Positions 1 through 9,189 of a stretch of 64,000 bases of DNA are shown here, one piece after another; position 1 is the stretch's first letter; each line of letters starts with the position of its first letter. This DNA is from AR12 sp036265915. Its GTDB lineage: Bacteria > Methylomirabilota > Methylomirabilia > Rokubacteriales > CSP1-6. The notes under the pieces are model-generated. The model had not been told where the DNA came from. It worked only from the letters and a program-made list of their open reading frames with translations, and ran no database searches. The translations under genes were made by a program, and so were the position numbers. Location: the NCBI GenBank assembly GCA_036265915.1, contig DATAOC010000029.1, forward strand, positions 88,258-152,257. Reading direction: 5' to 3'.

Positions 1-2
1 CA

Positions 3-2315
3 CACCGCTTCGCGGCAGACGAGCTCGACCTGCTCGGCTGCGTCGCCATTCACGCGGGCATCGCGATTCACACCGCGACGCTGTTCGCGCGGGCGGATCG
101 CCGCCGGCGCGCGGCGGAGGCGCTGGCCGAGGTGACGCGCCTGATGTCGCAGTCGCTCGACGTGGACGACGTGGGGCAGCGCATCGTCGACAGCGTGCGC
201 GGACTCTTCGACGCCGTGGCGGCCGTGCTCTACCGCTGGGACAGCGAGCTGAAAGACGTGACCGCGCTGTCGCTGTCCGGCGACTGGGGGCCCGTGCTCG
301 ACCACGTGGTCTTCCCGGCCGGCACCGGGCTCATCGCGGTGGCGGTGGGCCAGCGCCGCACGGCGGCCACCGCGGACGTGCTCACCGACGCCGCCGTCAC
401 GCTCGCCGGCTCCGTGCGCGAGCGCTTTGCGCAGAGTCAGGCGCGCGCGCAGCTCGCGGTGCCACTGATCATCCGCGACCGCATCATCGGCGCGCTCGCC
501 ATCGGCCGCGCGGCCGGCGCCACCTTCGATGCCGCGGACGTCGCGCTCGCGCAGGCATTCGGTGACCAGGCCGCGGTGGCGCTGCAGAACGCGAGCCTGT
601 TCGAGGCGCAGCTCTCGCTGCTCGAGCATGCGCGCGCGCGCCGGGCCCGGCTCGAGGCGCTGCTCGAGGTCGGCCGCGAGGTCTCGCGCATCCAGCCGCC
701 GCCCGCGCTGCTGGAGCGCATCGCGGCCACGTGCGGCCGCCTCCTGCAGACCGACTCCGTCGGCATCCGGCTCGTCGAGGGTGACGAGCTGGTGGTGGCG
801 TGCGCCTCGGGCGGCGCCCGGGACGTCATGACGACGCCCCGGCTCAAGATCGGCGAGAGCCTGAGCGGCATCGTGGCGGCCACGGGCCAGACGCTCGTCC
901 TGACCGATCCGGCCGCCGACCCGCGGCTGCACCCGGCGCACCGCGCCGCCATGGAGCGCCTCGGCTACCGGGCGCTGGTCGCGGTGCCGATCACCGCCGG
1001 CGAGCGTATCGCCGGTGTGCTGAGCGTGCAGACGCGGCGGCGGCTCGGCTTCTCGGACGAGGACATCGAGGTGGTCACCGCGTTCGCGCGGCAGGTCGGG
1101 GTGGCGCTGCACAACAACCGCCTGTACGAGGAGCTGCAGCAAGCGTACCGGGAGCTCACGTCGACGCAGGACCAGCTGCTGCAGTCGCAGAAGATGGAGG
1201 CGATCGGCCGGCTGGCCGGCGGCATCGCGCACGACTTCAACAACCTGCTCACCGTCATCGCCGGACAGACGTACATGCTGCGCAACCAGACGGCCGGCGG
1301 CCCCGTCCGCGAGGGCGTCGAGCGCATCGAGGCCACCGCGGAGCGCGCGGCCGAGCTCATCCGGCAGCTGCTCGCGTTCAGCCGCAAGCAGGTGCTGCAG
1401 CCGGGTGTCCTGCGCCTGAACGCCATCGTGGAGGCGATGGTGCCGATGCTCACCCGCGTCATCGGCGAGGACGTCGAGCTCTCGACGCGGCTGGCGCCGC
1501 GTCTGCTTCACGTGAAGGCGGACCCCACCCAGCTCGAGCAGGTGATCATGAACCTGGCCGTGAATGCGCGCGACGCCATGCCGCGCGGTGGCCGGCTGAC
1601 CCTGGAGACAGCGAATCTCCGCGTCGACGCCGCCCACGCCCCGCCGTCCCCCGACCTGGGGTCTGGCGAGTACGTGATGCTCGGAGTGACCGACACCGGA
1701 CTCGGAATGGACGCCGAGACCCGCCGCCGCCTGTTCGAGCCGTTCTACACGACCAAGGAGCCCGGCAAGGGGACCGGACTCGGACTCGCGACCGTGTATG
1801 GCATCGTGCAGCAGAGCGGCGGTCACATCGTCGTCCGGAGTCAGCCGGGCGAGGGTGCGACGTTCAAGATCTATCTGCCGGCCGTGCACGATGTCGTCGA
1901 GGCGCCCGAGACGCCGGTGGCGGACGACATTCCGCGCGGCAGCGAGACGATTCTCGTGGTGGAGGACGAGCACGAGGTCCGCGCGCTGGTGCGGCAGGTA
2001 CTGCAGGAGCGCGGCTACCGGGTGATCGAGGCCGGCGGCCCCCGCGAGGCGCTGCGCTTCGTGACCGATGCGACGACGTCGGTCGATCTCCTGCTGACGG
2101 ACGTCATCATGCCGCAGATGACGGGCCGCGCTCTCGCCGACCTGCTCACCGCCGACCAGCCCGGGCTGCCGGTCCTGTTCATGTCGGGCTACGCCGACAG
2201 TGTGGTCGTGGAGCACGGCGTGCTCCAGTCCGGCCGCGCGTATCTGCAGAAGCCGTTCACGCCCGCCCAGCTCGCGCGCGTCGTGCGCCGCGTCCTCGAC
2301 ACCGCGCGCGCCTGA
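3..2315 (+). CDS. Hybrid sensor histidine kinase, GAF domains + kinase + receiver (5' truncated)
   Basis: The reading frame is open from the first bases of the window, so the N-terminus lies outside it; the first ATG/GTG inside is not the true start. Visible order: the tail of a GAF domain (about residues 1-40), two further GAF domains (about 50-200 and 215-370), a HisKA domain with phospho-acceptor H410 in the motif GGIAHDFNNLL, an HATPase_c domain with an N-box (NLAVNARDAMP) and G-boxes (DTGLGMD, GKGTGLGLATV), then a C-terminal receiver with phospho-acceptor D700 in LLLTDVIMP and the switch lysine in YLQKPF. No membrane segment is visible, so it is probably a cytoplasmic sensor of a small ligand or redox state, passing phosphate from His to its own Asp. 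It stands alone, with no response-regulator partner next to it. The input signal cannot be read from the sequence. Confidence 0.93.
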   Translation, partial: HRFAADELDLLGCVAIHAGIAIHTATLFARADRRRRAAEALAEVTRLMSQSLDVDDVGQRIVDSVRGLFDAVAAVLYRWDSELKDVTALSLSGDWGPVLDHVVFPAGTGLIAVAVGQRRTAATADVLTDAAVTLAGSVRERFAQSQARAQLAVPLIIRDRIIGALAIGRAAGATFDAADVALAQAFGDQAAVALQNASLFEAQLSLLEHARARRARLEALLEVGREVSRIQPPPALLERIAATCGRLLQTDSVGIRLVEGDELVVACASGGARDVMTTPRLKIGESLSGIVAATGQTLVLTDPAADPRLHPAHRAAMERLGYRALVAVPITAGERIAGVLSVQTRRRLGFSDEDIEVVTAFARQVGVALHNNRLYEELQQAYRELTSTQDQLLQSQKMEAIGRLAGGIAHDFNNLLTVIAGQTYMLRNQTAGGPVREGVERIEATAERAAELIRQLLAFSRKQVLQPGVLRLNAIVEAMVPMLTRVIGEDVELSTRLAPRLLHVKADPTQLEQVIMNLAVNARDAMPRGGRLTLETANLRVDAAHAPPSPDLGSGEYVMLGVTDTGLGMDAETRRRLFEPFYTTKEPGKGTGLGLATVYGIVQQSGGHIVVRSQPGEGATFKIYLPAVHDVVEAPETPVADDIPRGSETILVVEDEHEVRALVRQVLQERGYRVIEAGGPREALRFVTDATTSVDLLLTDVIMPQMTGRALADLLTADQPGLPVLFMSGYADSVVVEHGVLQSGRAYLQKPFTPAQLARVVRRVLDTARA

Positions 2316-2422
2316 CCGTTCCTGCGGCCTGCGCTCTCGGACCGGCGCCGCCATCGCGACGCCGGCTCGGACCGCGCGCACGGCCCGGCGCGTTGGCGGC
2401 AGCGTATGGCACGCTGGTCGCG

Positions 2423-3268
2423 ATGGACGCGCCTCGCATCGTCTGGCAGCCGAACACCGAGCAGCGCGACGCCGGCACTCCGGATCCGGCGCGTGACAGC
2501 CCGATCGGATTTCCGCCGCCGTGGCCGGAGCGGCCGTGGGTGTTCGGCGTGATGGTCGCGTCGCAGGACGGCGTCGTGGCGTGGCGACGCCGGGGGCCGG
2601 ACGATGATCCCGTGCTCGGGGTGCTGGGCGGTGATCCGTCGCGGCCGGAACGTCTGGCCGACAAGCGGCTGATGCGTGTGCTGCGCTGCTACGGCGACGT
2701 CGGGATCGGCGCCCAGACGCTTCGCGAGCAGCCGGACCTGGTCCAGCTGCCGCAGGAGCCCGGCGAGCCGCCCGCCCCCGAGCTCTACGAGTTTCGGCGC
2801 CAGCGGGGGTTGCAGCGCCAGCCACGCATCGTCGTCTACTCGCTCTTCGGGCGGCTGCCGCTCGGCAACAAGCTCTTCCGCACGCCGGGCGTTCAGGTGA
2901 TCGTCATCACGAGCGAGCGCGGGGCGGACGAGCTGGTGCGGCGCGGCGACACGGGTCTGACGAAGATCGTGGAGCCGGTGTCGAATGTCGAGGCGCTGCG
3001 CCGGGCGCACGAGCGTCTCGGGCGCGAGCAGGGTGTCCGCTACCTCGCGTGCGAGGGCGGCATGACGGTGCTGATGGCGCTGCGGAGCGCCGGCGTCCTC
3101 GACGAGGTGTTCCTCACCACCACCGACGCGCGCGTGGACGCGGCGGCCCACGACGGCGTGCTGCGCATCTTCGACTTCGCGCGCGAGGGTGCCCGCCTGG
3201 TTGCCGAGGGGCGTACGGCGCCCTCGAGCGCGTGGCGCTTCCAGCGCTGGCGATTCAACGAGCGGTGA
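2423..3268 (+). CDS. RibD C-terminal / DHFR-fold reductase family protein
   Basis: This 281-residue protein has the two hallmarks of the RibD-C/dihydrofolate-reductase-like fold: an N-terminal strand-loop WVFGVMVASQDGVVA (residues about 35-50) and a C-terminal nucleotide-site segment CEGGMTVLMALRSAG followed by LDEVFLTTT. Family members are NAD(P)H-dependent reductases. RibD itself reduces the ribosylamino-pyrimidine of riboflavin synthesis, but this protein lacks the deaminase domain and no rib genes are nearby, so riboflavin synthesis is not implied. ATG 2423 is preferred because upstream codons of the same frame overlap the kinase gene. The region between 2316 and 2422 shows no gene. Substrate unknown. 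Confidence 0.8.
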   Translation: MDAPRIVWQPNTEQRDAGTPDPARDSPIGFPPPWPERPWVFGVMVASQDGVVAWRRRGPDDDPVLGVLGGDPSRPERLADKRLMRVLRCYGDVGIGAQTLREQPDLVQLPQEPGEPPAPELYEFRRQRGLQRQPRIVVYSLFGRLPLGNKLFRTPGVQVIVITSERGADELVRRGDTGLTKIVEPVSNVEALRRAHERLGREQGVRYLACEGGMTVLMALRSAGVLDEVFLTTTDARVDAAAHDGVLRIFDFAREGARLVAEGRTAPSSAWRFQRWRFNER

Positions 3269-3277
3269 ACGGGCGCC

Positions 3278-3949
3278 TCAGGGATAGATGACGGCGTCGC
3301 CGTGGCGGTAGCCCCATTCCACCGCCTCGGCGTCGACCGCCGACGGCTTCTCGCCGGTGGCGCCCGCCAGCGTCAGCGCCGTGATGTTGCGCCGCACCTC
3401 GGCCGCCAGCGTGTTGAGGCGGTGATAGGCCTCGGAGATCGATCGGCCGAGCGTCGTCAGGCCGTGATGCTCCATCACGATGGCGTTGGTGGCGGCGATG
3501 AAGTCGCGAAGCGGCGCCACGTCGAGCTCGACGTTCACGTGCGACGGCAGGACGTGCACGGGAGCGCCCATGACGAGCGGGAAGTCGAGTGACAGCGCCT
3601 GCAGCGTTCGGCCGCCGGTGAAGAACGCGATGCTCTCGTCGTGATGCACGTGGATCACCGCGTTGACGTCGGGGCGGAGGCGGAGGATCTCCCGGTTCAG
3701 CTGGTGACCGACGCTCGTCGGCCGCGTGCCGTGCAGCAGGCGGCCCGTCGGCACATCGGTGACGACGATGTGGTCGATCGTCGCCTCCTCGAGCGACACG
3801 CCGGCGTGCTTGGTGTAGACGACGCCGTCGGCGTGGGCGGGGTCCGGGACGCGGATGGCGAGGTTCCCGAGCGTGTTGTGGACGTAGCCGCGGGCGACGA
3901 GCCGCCGTGCGTAGGCCAGGAACAGGGCGCCGACCGACCGGTCGAACAT
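3278..3949 (-). CDS. Class II aldolase/adducin family protein
   Basis: This 223-residue protein matches the class II (zinc) aldolase/adducin head domain of the fuculose-phosphate aldolase type. It has the N-terminal GYVHNTLGNLAIR loop, the metal-ligand pair in AVIHVHHDESIAF and the third histidine in IVMEHHGLTTLG. A catalytic glutamate equivalent is likely in HDES. The ATG at 3949 has a strong Shine-Dalgarno sequence (GGAGG). The gene is divergent from the hybrid kinase that starts at 4099 and convergent with the reductase gene ending at 3268, so it is probably monocistronic. Family enzymes cleave or epimerise short sugar phosphates or decarboxylate/dehydrate related hydroxy-acids; the actual substrate is not determinable here. 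Confidence 0.85.
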   Translation of the reverse strand: MFDRSVGALFLAYARRLVARGYVHNTLGNLAIRVPDPAHADGVVYTKHAGVSLEEATIDHIVVTDVPTGRLLHGTRPTSVGHQLNREILRLRPDVNAVIHVHHDESIAFFTGGRTLQALSLDFPLVMGAPVHVLPSHVNVELDVAPLRDFIAATNAIVMEHHGLTTLGRSISEAYHRLNTLAAEVRRNITALTLAGATGEKPSAVDAEAVEWGYRHGDAVIYP

Positions 3950-4086
3950 GCCGCCTCCTCCCTTTGCCCCCTACGCTTTCACCGTACTATGCCGCCCCGT
4001 CGATTTCGCGACTTTTACGGCACGGGACAGGCCTTCAGGGCCGCCGGCGCCGCCCGCAACATGCCGGCCGGCGGCGGAACGCGGCG

Positions 4087-4092
4087 TATCAT
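4087..4092 (+). promoter_or_regulatory. -10 box (TATCAT) just upstream of kinase start
   Basis: TATCAT lies 6 nt before ATG 4099 with no Shine-Dalgarno sequence between them, which predicts transcription starting at or next to the start codon (leaderless mRNA). No convincing -35 was found. Confidence 0.4.
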
Positions 4093-4098
4093 CGACGA

Positions 4099-6738
4099 AT
4101 GGCGGAGTCGGAGACGGCCCGGGCTCTCGTCGTCGACGACGACGTCCGCGTGCGCGCCTTTCTCTGCGCCGCGCTGCAAAGCGCGGGCTGGGCGGTGACC
4201 CAGGCCGGCAGTGGTGCAGACGCCCTCCGGCTCGTCGCGTCCCGTCCGGACCTCGTCGTGCTGGACGTCGGCCTGCCCGATCTTTCGGGACGCGAGGTGT
4301 GCCGGCGCATCAAGGCGGCGCCCGAGACGGCGACGGTGCCGATCCTGATGCTGTCCGGCGTGTACGTGGACTCGGCCGATCGTAGCCAGGCGCTCGAGGA
4401 CGGGTCCGACGCGTACCTGACGAAGCCGGTCACGACCCGCGAGCTGCTGGCCACCACGCGCGCCCTCCTCCGGACCGCGCGCGCCGAGCGCATGACCGCC
4501 GAGCACCAGCGGGCCGAGCAGGAGCTGCGCCGCCGGGTGTCCCAGGGGAAGTTCATGCTCGACGTCGCCCGCGCCATCACGTCGTCGCTCGACGTGCAGC
4601 CGCTGCTCGAGCGCATCGTCGACCAGGCCTCGCTGCTGCTCGGCGCGCCGCGGGTGTCGCTCGCCGTCCTCGAGCGCACGGATCCGACGCCGGTCATCCG
4701 GTTCGCCGCCGCGCGCGGCCTCAGCCGCACGTTCACCGACCATCTGCGGCCGCTGCACTGGCGCGACGGCACGACCCCGAGCGCGATCCGCGAGCGGCGC
4801 CCGGTGTGGTCGGCCGACCTGCTGAACGACCCGCAGTTCGATCTCGCACCCAGCACGCGCGCGATGGTGGAGGCCGAGGGCTACCGCGCGGTCCTGTCGG
4901 TCCCGCTGCTGGCACGCGACCGCCCGCTTGGCGCGCTGGTGCTCTACCGTGACGCGCCCGGGCCGTTCTCGGAGGACGACGTCGACGTGATGCAGCTCTT
5001 CGCCGCCCAGGCGGCGATCGCGGTGGAGAACGCGGCCCTGTACCGGCGCGCGCAATCCCGGGCCGACAAGCTGACGGCGCTCAGCACGCTGACGCGGCTC
5101 ATCACATCGGCGGCGTCCAGCCACGAGGTCTTCGGCGCCGTCGCCGAGGCGGCCGCGCGGCTGCTGGAGGCCCGCAGCAGCCAGGTGTGGGTCGACGATC
5201 CGGCGGCCGGCGTGCTGCGCGCCGAGGGCAGCTACACCGTCGATCCGCTGATCGCCTCCGCGCTGCGCGGTCTCACCGAGATTCCGCACGGGCACGGCCT
5301 CACCGCGGAAGTCTATGCCTCGCGCGCGCCGGTCTTCATCTCCGACCTGAGGCAGGAGCCGCGCTGGCTCAACCGCGATCTCGTGGACGTCGCCAACGTG
5401 CGGTTCTACGCCGGCATCCCGCTCGTCGCCGGCGACCACGTCGTGGGCGTGCTGTCCGCGCTGTTCGACGCGCGCGACGAGTTCAGCGCCGAGGAGAAGG
5501 AGCTGGCCCGCCTGCTCGCCGACCACGCCGCCATCGCCATCCGCCAGGCGCAGCTGTACGCCGAGGCCGATCGCCGCCGGCAGGACGCCGAGCGGATGGC
5601 GCACAACCTCGAGCGCAGCCAGAGCTCGCTGGTGAAGACCGAGCGCCTCCGCGCGCTGGGCGAGATGGCGGCCGGTGTCGCGCACGACTTCAACAATCTG
5701 CTCTCGGTGATCCTCGGACGTACCGAGTTGATGCTGCGGCGGGTGGGCGAGCCCGAAACCATGCGCGATCTCGACGCCGTCCGCCGGGCCGCGCAGGACG
5801 GCGCCGACACCGTGCGCCGGATCCAGGAGTTCACGCGGACCCGCCGGACGCGGGCGTTCGAGCGCGTCGATCTGGCCGAGGTGGCGCGCGAGGTGATCGA
5901 GCTCACCCGGCCGCGGTGGGAGCTCGAGGCGCAGGCGAAGGGCGTCACCTACGAGTTCGGCGTGGACGGCGTGGCCCCGCCGGTGGCCGGGCGACCCGAG
6001 GAGCTGCGCGAGGTGCTGACGAACCTCATCACCAACGCCGTCGATGCGATGCCGGCCGGCGGCGTGTGCCGGCTCCGCGTGCACGTGGACGGCGATTGGG
6101 CCGTGATGACGGTGTCCGACACCGGCGTCGGCATGCCGGAGGAGATGAGGCTGCGGGTCTTCGAGCCGTTCTTCACGTCCAAGGGGCCGCGCGGCACGGG
6201 CCTCGGGCTCGCCGTGTCGTGGGGCATCGTGACCCGGCATGGCGGCACGATCGACGTCGACAGCGCGCCGGGCCGCGGCACGACGTTCCGCCTCCGCCTG
6301 CCCATACCGGTGACGCTGCCCGACGCCGTGGTCGGCGTGCCGATGACGTTCGCGCCGCGGCCGGCCCGCCTGCTGCTCATCGAGGACGAGCCGGAGGTGC
6401 AGGCGGTGCTCGCGGAGATGCTGCGCGAGGCCGGCTACGGGGTGGCGGTGGCGCGCGACGGCACGGCGGGGATCGAGCATTGCGAGCGGGAGGCAGTGGA
6501 CCTGGTGCTGAGCGACATCTCGATGCCCGGCATCTCGGGCTGGGACGTCGCCGCCCGCCTGCGTGCGCGTCACCCGCTCATCCCGATCGGCTTCGTGACG
6601 GGCTGGGGCGATCAGCTCGACCCGGAGCGGCTCGCGCGCGCCGGCGTGGACTTCGTCGTGGCCAAGCCGTTCCAGGCATACGACATCCTGCGCCACGTGG
6701 CGCAGGCGGTGATGCGGCCCGCGCGCGAGGCGCGCTGA
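4099..6738 (+). CDS. Hybrid histidine kinase: receiver-GAF-GAF-kinase-receiver
   Basis: This protein of 879 residues starts at ATG 4099 (MAESETARALVV); the longer open frame upstream is GC-driven. Order: an N-terminal receiver (residues about 8-125, phospho-acceptor D56 in VVLDVGLPD, lysine in YLTKP), a linker helix, two GAF domains (about 150-310 and 325-480), a helical linker, HisKA with H529 in AAGVAHDFNNLL, an HATPase_c domain (NLITNAVDAMP, DTGVGMP, GPRGTGLGLAVS), and a C-terminal receiver with D806 in LVLSDISMP and K in VVAKPF. It lacks transmembrane helices. The double receiver implies an internal phosphorelay or feedback input. It is divergent from the class II aldolase gene, and its own targets are not evident. 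Confidence 0.93.
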   Translation: MAESETARALVVDDDVRVRAFLCAALQSAGWAVTQAGSGADALRLVASRPDLVVLDVGLPDLSGREVCRRIKAAPETATVPILMLSGVYVDSADRSQALEDGSDAYLTKPVTTRELLATTRALLRTARAERMTAEHQRAEQELRRRVSQGKFMLDVARAITSSLDVQPLLERIVDQASLLLGAPRVSLAVLERTDPTPVIRFAAARGLSRTFTDHLRPLHWRDGTTPSAIRERRPVWSADLLNDPQFDLAPSTRAMVEAEGYRAVLSVPLLARDRPLGALVLYRDAPGPFSEDDVDVMQLFAAQAAIAVENAALYRRAQSRADKLTALSTLTRLITSAASSHEVFGAVAEAAARLLEARSSQVWVDDPAAGVLRAEGSYTVDPLIASALRGLTEIPHGHGLTAEVYASRAPVFISDLRQEPRWLNRDLVDVANVRFYAGIPLVAGDHVVGVLSALFDARDEFSAEEKELARLLADHAAIAIRQAQLYAEADRRRQDAERMAHNLERSQSSLVKTERLRALGEMAAGVAHDFNNLLSVILGRTELMLRRVGEPETMRDLDAVRRAAQDGADTVRRIQEFTRTRRTRAFERVDLAEVAREVIELTRPRWELEAQAKGVTYEFGVDGVAPPVAGRPEELREVLTNLITNAVDAMPAGGVCRLRVHVDGDWAVMTVSDTGVGMPEEMRLRVFEPFFTSKGPRGTGLGLAVSWGIVTRHGGTIDVDSAPGRGTTFRLRLPIPVTLPDAVVGVPMTFAPRPARLLLIEDEPEVQAVLAEMLREAGYGVAVARDGTAGIEHCEREAVDLVLSDISMPGISGWDVAARLRARHPLIPIGFVTGWGDQLDPERLARAGVDFVVAKPFQAYDILRHVAQAVMRPAREAR

Positions 6739-6744
6739 GCGCCG

Positions 6745-8355
6745 CTACCGCCGCCGCTTTCTCGCGCGCAGGTCGAGCACGCCGTCCCGCTTGCGCGGAT
6801 CGTCTCCGGCCGGGAAGATCTGCGTCTTCTGGACCTTCTGGGTGCCGGTGGTGGGCAGCGCGGCCACGAAGAGCACGAACCCCGGCGCCTTGAAGTAGGC
6901 GAGCCGCTCGAGACACCAGTCGACGAGCTGCTCGGCCAGCGCCGCCGTGGGCGCGACGCCGGGCATTGGCACCACGCACGCCATGACCTCTTCTTCGCGC
7001 ACCTCGTCGGGGACAGCGAGCACGGCCACCTGCGCGACCGCCTCGTGTGCCTGGAGCGTCGCCTCGACCTCCGCGGCCGCGATGTTCTCGCCGGCGCGGC
7101 GGATGATGTTCTTCTTCCGGTCGATGAAGTACAGCATGCCCCCGACGTCCTGGCGCACGACGTCGCCGGTGTGGAACCACCCGCCGCGCCACGCGGCCTC
7201 CGTGGCCGCCTCGTCCTTGAGGTAGCCGGCGAAGAAGCCATGACGGGGCCCTTCCGGGCCGCCCCAGCGGACGAGCATCTCGCCCGGCGTCTCGCGTGGC
7301 AGCTCGCGATCCTGCTCGTCCACGACCTTCGCTTCGAGGCCGCGACCGGGACGACCGAACGCGCGCGTGTGAATCATCCGCGGCTCGTGGGTGACGAGCG
7401 TGATGCGTCCGGTCTCGGTCATGCCCCACGCCTCCAGGAGCGGGAAGCCGAACCGCTTCTCGAACGCCTCGTGAAGCTCTGGCTCGACGCCGGCGCCGAC
7501 GCCGAATTTCACACGATGCTGGCGCTCCTCGGGGACGACGGGCTGGTTGAGGAGCAGCGGTGGAACGACGCCGAGGTAATGCACGATCGTCGCGCGCGTG
7601 GAGAGGACGTCCTTCCACCAGCGCGTCGGGCTGAAGCGCTCCGGCAGGATGAGGCAGTTCGCCGTGAGCATCGCGCACGTCGCCGTCAGCGCCTGGCAGT
7701 TCATGTGGAACAGCGGCAGCGGGTTGAGGAAGCGGTCGCGGCCCGGCTCGATGACGCAGAGGCCGCCGAGGTCGCGATACCACGCGCCCGCGTTCAGGTA
7801 GTACAGGTTGGTCAGGATGCAGCCCTTCGGCCGTCCGGTCGTGCCCGACGTGTAGAGCAGGCTGCACTCGCTGTCGAGTCCGGGCTCGCCTCCACGCGGC
7901 GCCACGCGCGCCATCGGCAACGTGTCGGGCCAGCGGAGGGCGTCGACGACCGGAAGCGGCTTGGCGCGCGCGCGCGCGACGGCCTGCAGATCGCCGACGC
8001 GGGAGCTGATCACGACCGCGAGGTCGGCCTCGGAGTGCTCCATCTGGTAGCACAGCTCGTCGTGCCGGTAGTCCGGGTTGATCGGCACGATGCCGCAGCC
8101 GAGCGCGTTCAGCGCCAGATAGTGGAAGAAGAACTCGGGACGGTTCTCGAGCAGCAGGGCCACCCGATGCCCGTGGCCAAATCCCGCCGTGGCGTAGGCG
8201 GCGCGCAGCCGCTCGATCTCGACGCGCGCGCTCGCGTAGGTGAACTCGACGCCCTCGGGGTGATAGCTGCGGTCGGGCGCCGCCGGAGCGCACAGGAAGG
8301 CGTGGTCGCCCGCGGCCGCGGCCGTGGCCGTGAATGCCTGGTAGACGGTCTTCAT
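6745..8355 (-). CDS. AMP-dependent acyl-CoA ligase (CaiC-like)
   Basis: A 536-residue member of the ANL adenylate-forming superfamily. Visible core motifs are the P-loop LLYTSGTTGRPKG, the aromatic/acyl pocket motif AWGMTETG, the hinge GWFHTGDV, and a C-terminal catalytic lysine in TQKVQKTQIF. Overall layout (ENRPEFFFHYLALNALG, INPDYRHDE) resembles crotonobetaine/carnitine-CoA and medium-chain acyl-CoA ligases. It would activate a carboxylate to acyl-AMP, then to acyl-CoA. Start at ATG 8355 (MKTVYQAF); a longer open frame upstream runs into the divergent gene at 8444 and is not credible. The stop is 6 nt from the stop of the convergent kinase gene. No beta-oxidation genes accompany it, so the substrate is open. 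Confidence 0.88.
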   Translation of the reverse strand: MKTVYQAFTATAAAAGDHAFLCAPAAPDRSYHPEGVEFTYASARVEIERLRAAYATAGFGHGHRVALLLENRPEFFFHYLALNALGCGIVPINPDYRHDELCYQMEHSEADLAVVISSRVGDLQAVARARAKPLPVVDALRWPDTLPMARVAPRGGEPGLDSECSLLYTSGTTGRPKGCILTNLYYLNAGAWYRDLGGLCVIEPGRDRFLNPLPLFHMNCQALTATCAMLTANCLILPERFSPTRWWKDVLSTRATIVHYLGVVPPLLLNQPVVPEERQHRVKFGVGAGVEPELHEAFEKRFGFPLLEAWGMTETGRITLVTHEPRMIHTRAFGRPGRGLEAKVVDEQDRELPRETPGEMLVRWGGPEGPRHGFFAGYLKDEAATEAAWRGGWFHTGDVVRQDVGGMLYFIDRKKNIIRRAGENIAAAEVEATLQAHEAVAQVAVLAVPDEVREEEVMACVVPMPGVAPTAALAEQLVDWCLERLAYFKAPGFVLFVAALPTTGTQKVQKTQIFPAGDDPRKRDGVLDLRARKRRR

Positions 8356-8363
8356 CGGGCGCC

Positions 8364-8369
8364 ATGATA
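8364..8369 (-). promoter_or_regulatory. -10 box (TATCAT, minus strand) of the acyl-CoA ligase gene
   Basis: On the minus strand TATCAT stands 8 nt before ATG 8355, and no Shine-Dalgarno sequence lies between them; consistent with a leaderless transcript. Confidence 0.35.
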
Positions 8370-8443
8370 GCGCGGCGGAGCAATCGATCCGGGCGGCGAA
8401 TGGTGTGGCCGCCAGGGCCGTCTCAGGAAGCAAGGAGGCGGAC

Positions 8444-9019
8444 ATGCACAACCCGTGGAAGGTGACCACGCTCGCCCTGGTGGCGCTCGGTGCCACCGTC
8501 GGCACCTCGACGCTCACGACGGCGTACCTGATGCGGCCCCCGATGCCGACAGATGCTCCCGCGCCGGCGGAAGCTTCCGAGCCCCCCGCGTATCGCCCGG
8601 CGGTCGTGAGAGTCACGCCCGCCCACGCGGCGACCGTCCGCGCGGCGTCGATGTCACCCGTGTCGCCTCCCGCGCCGGTGGTCGTACCGCCGCAGACGGC
8701 GCGCGCGAGCGAGCCGGCCGTCCCGGCCGCTGCCGCGCCCGTGCCGCGCGCGCCGGCGGCAACGGTCGCGGCGACGACGACGCGCCCGGAGGACTGCAAC
8801 ACCGGCGCCGACCGTGCGCTGCGCATCGCCAAGCCCGGCGCACTGGGCGCCCTTCTCGGCGCTGGTCTCGGAGCCGTCGGCGGCGGCATCGCGGACGGCG
8901 GCAAGGCGGCTGGCAAGGGCGCGATCATCGGCGGCATCGCGGGCGCGGCGCTTGGCGGCGGCTACGGCGCCTACAAGACCAAGAACGAGTGCGGCACGAT
9001 CGTCGGCGACGCGCGCTGA
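8444..9019 (+). CDS. Glycine-zipper membrane-anchored protein
   Basis: A 191-residue protein with an N-terminal hydrophobic segment (about residues 5-25, WKVTTLALVALGATVG), a long Ala/Pro/Val-rich low-complexity linker, and a C-terminal glycine zipper (GALLGAGLGAVGGG, then GAIIGGIAGAALGGGYGAY) of the kind found in small envelope or outer-membrane proteins. Two cysteines (in EDCNTG and NECGTI) flank the zipper and could form a disulfide outside the cytoplasm. The start is ATG 8444, which has an AAGGAGG ribosome site 6 nt upstream. A strong terminator follows the stop. Probably an envelope-stress or structural protein; precise role unknown. Confidence 0.75.
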   Translation: MHNPWKVTTLALVALGATVGTSTLTTAYLMRPPMPTDAPAPAEASEPPAYRPAVVRVTPAHAATVRAASMSPVSPPAPVVVPPQTARASEPAVPAAAAPVPRAPAATVAATTTRPEDCNTGADRALRIAKPGALGALLGAGLGAVGGGIADGGKAAGKGAIIGGIAGAALGGGYGAYKTKNECGTIVGDAR

Positions 9020-9037
9020 ACGCGGCCGAACGGGTGC

Positions 9038-9074
9038 GTGAGGCCGGCGGTGATGCGCCGGCCTCACTTTTCTT
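9038..9074 (+). terminator. Rho-independent terminator
   Basis: A perfect 12-bp stem (GTGAGGCCGGCG at 9038-9049 with CGCCGGCCTCAC at 9056-9067, 6-nt loop) is followed by TTTTCTT. It ends the glycine-zipper transcript. Confidence 0.88.
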
Positions 9075-9189
9075 GCCTGGCGGTACCGAGGCGCGCTAGA
9101 CCTGAGGTAACCCCGAGCGCGAGGACGACTGGTGAACGACGTGATGCCGGTGCAGGGAGTTTGACGTCTACTACGAGCGCCGCGGCCGG

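Noticed and set aside
800..2422. Upstream extension of the RibD-like frame
   Set aside because: Overlaps the histidine kinase in another frame with Arg/Pro/Ala-rich sequence; ATG 2423 is the sensible start.
4015..6696. 893-residue minus-strand open frame
   Set aside because: Antisense shadow of the hybrid kinase, His/Arg/Gly-rich, no domain.
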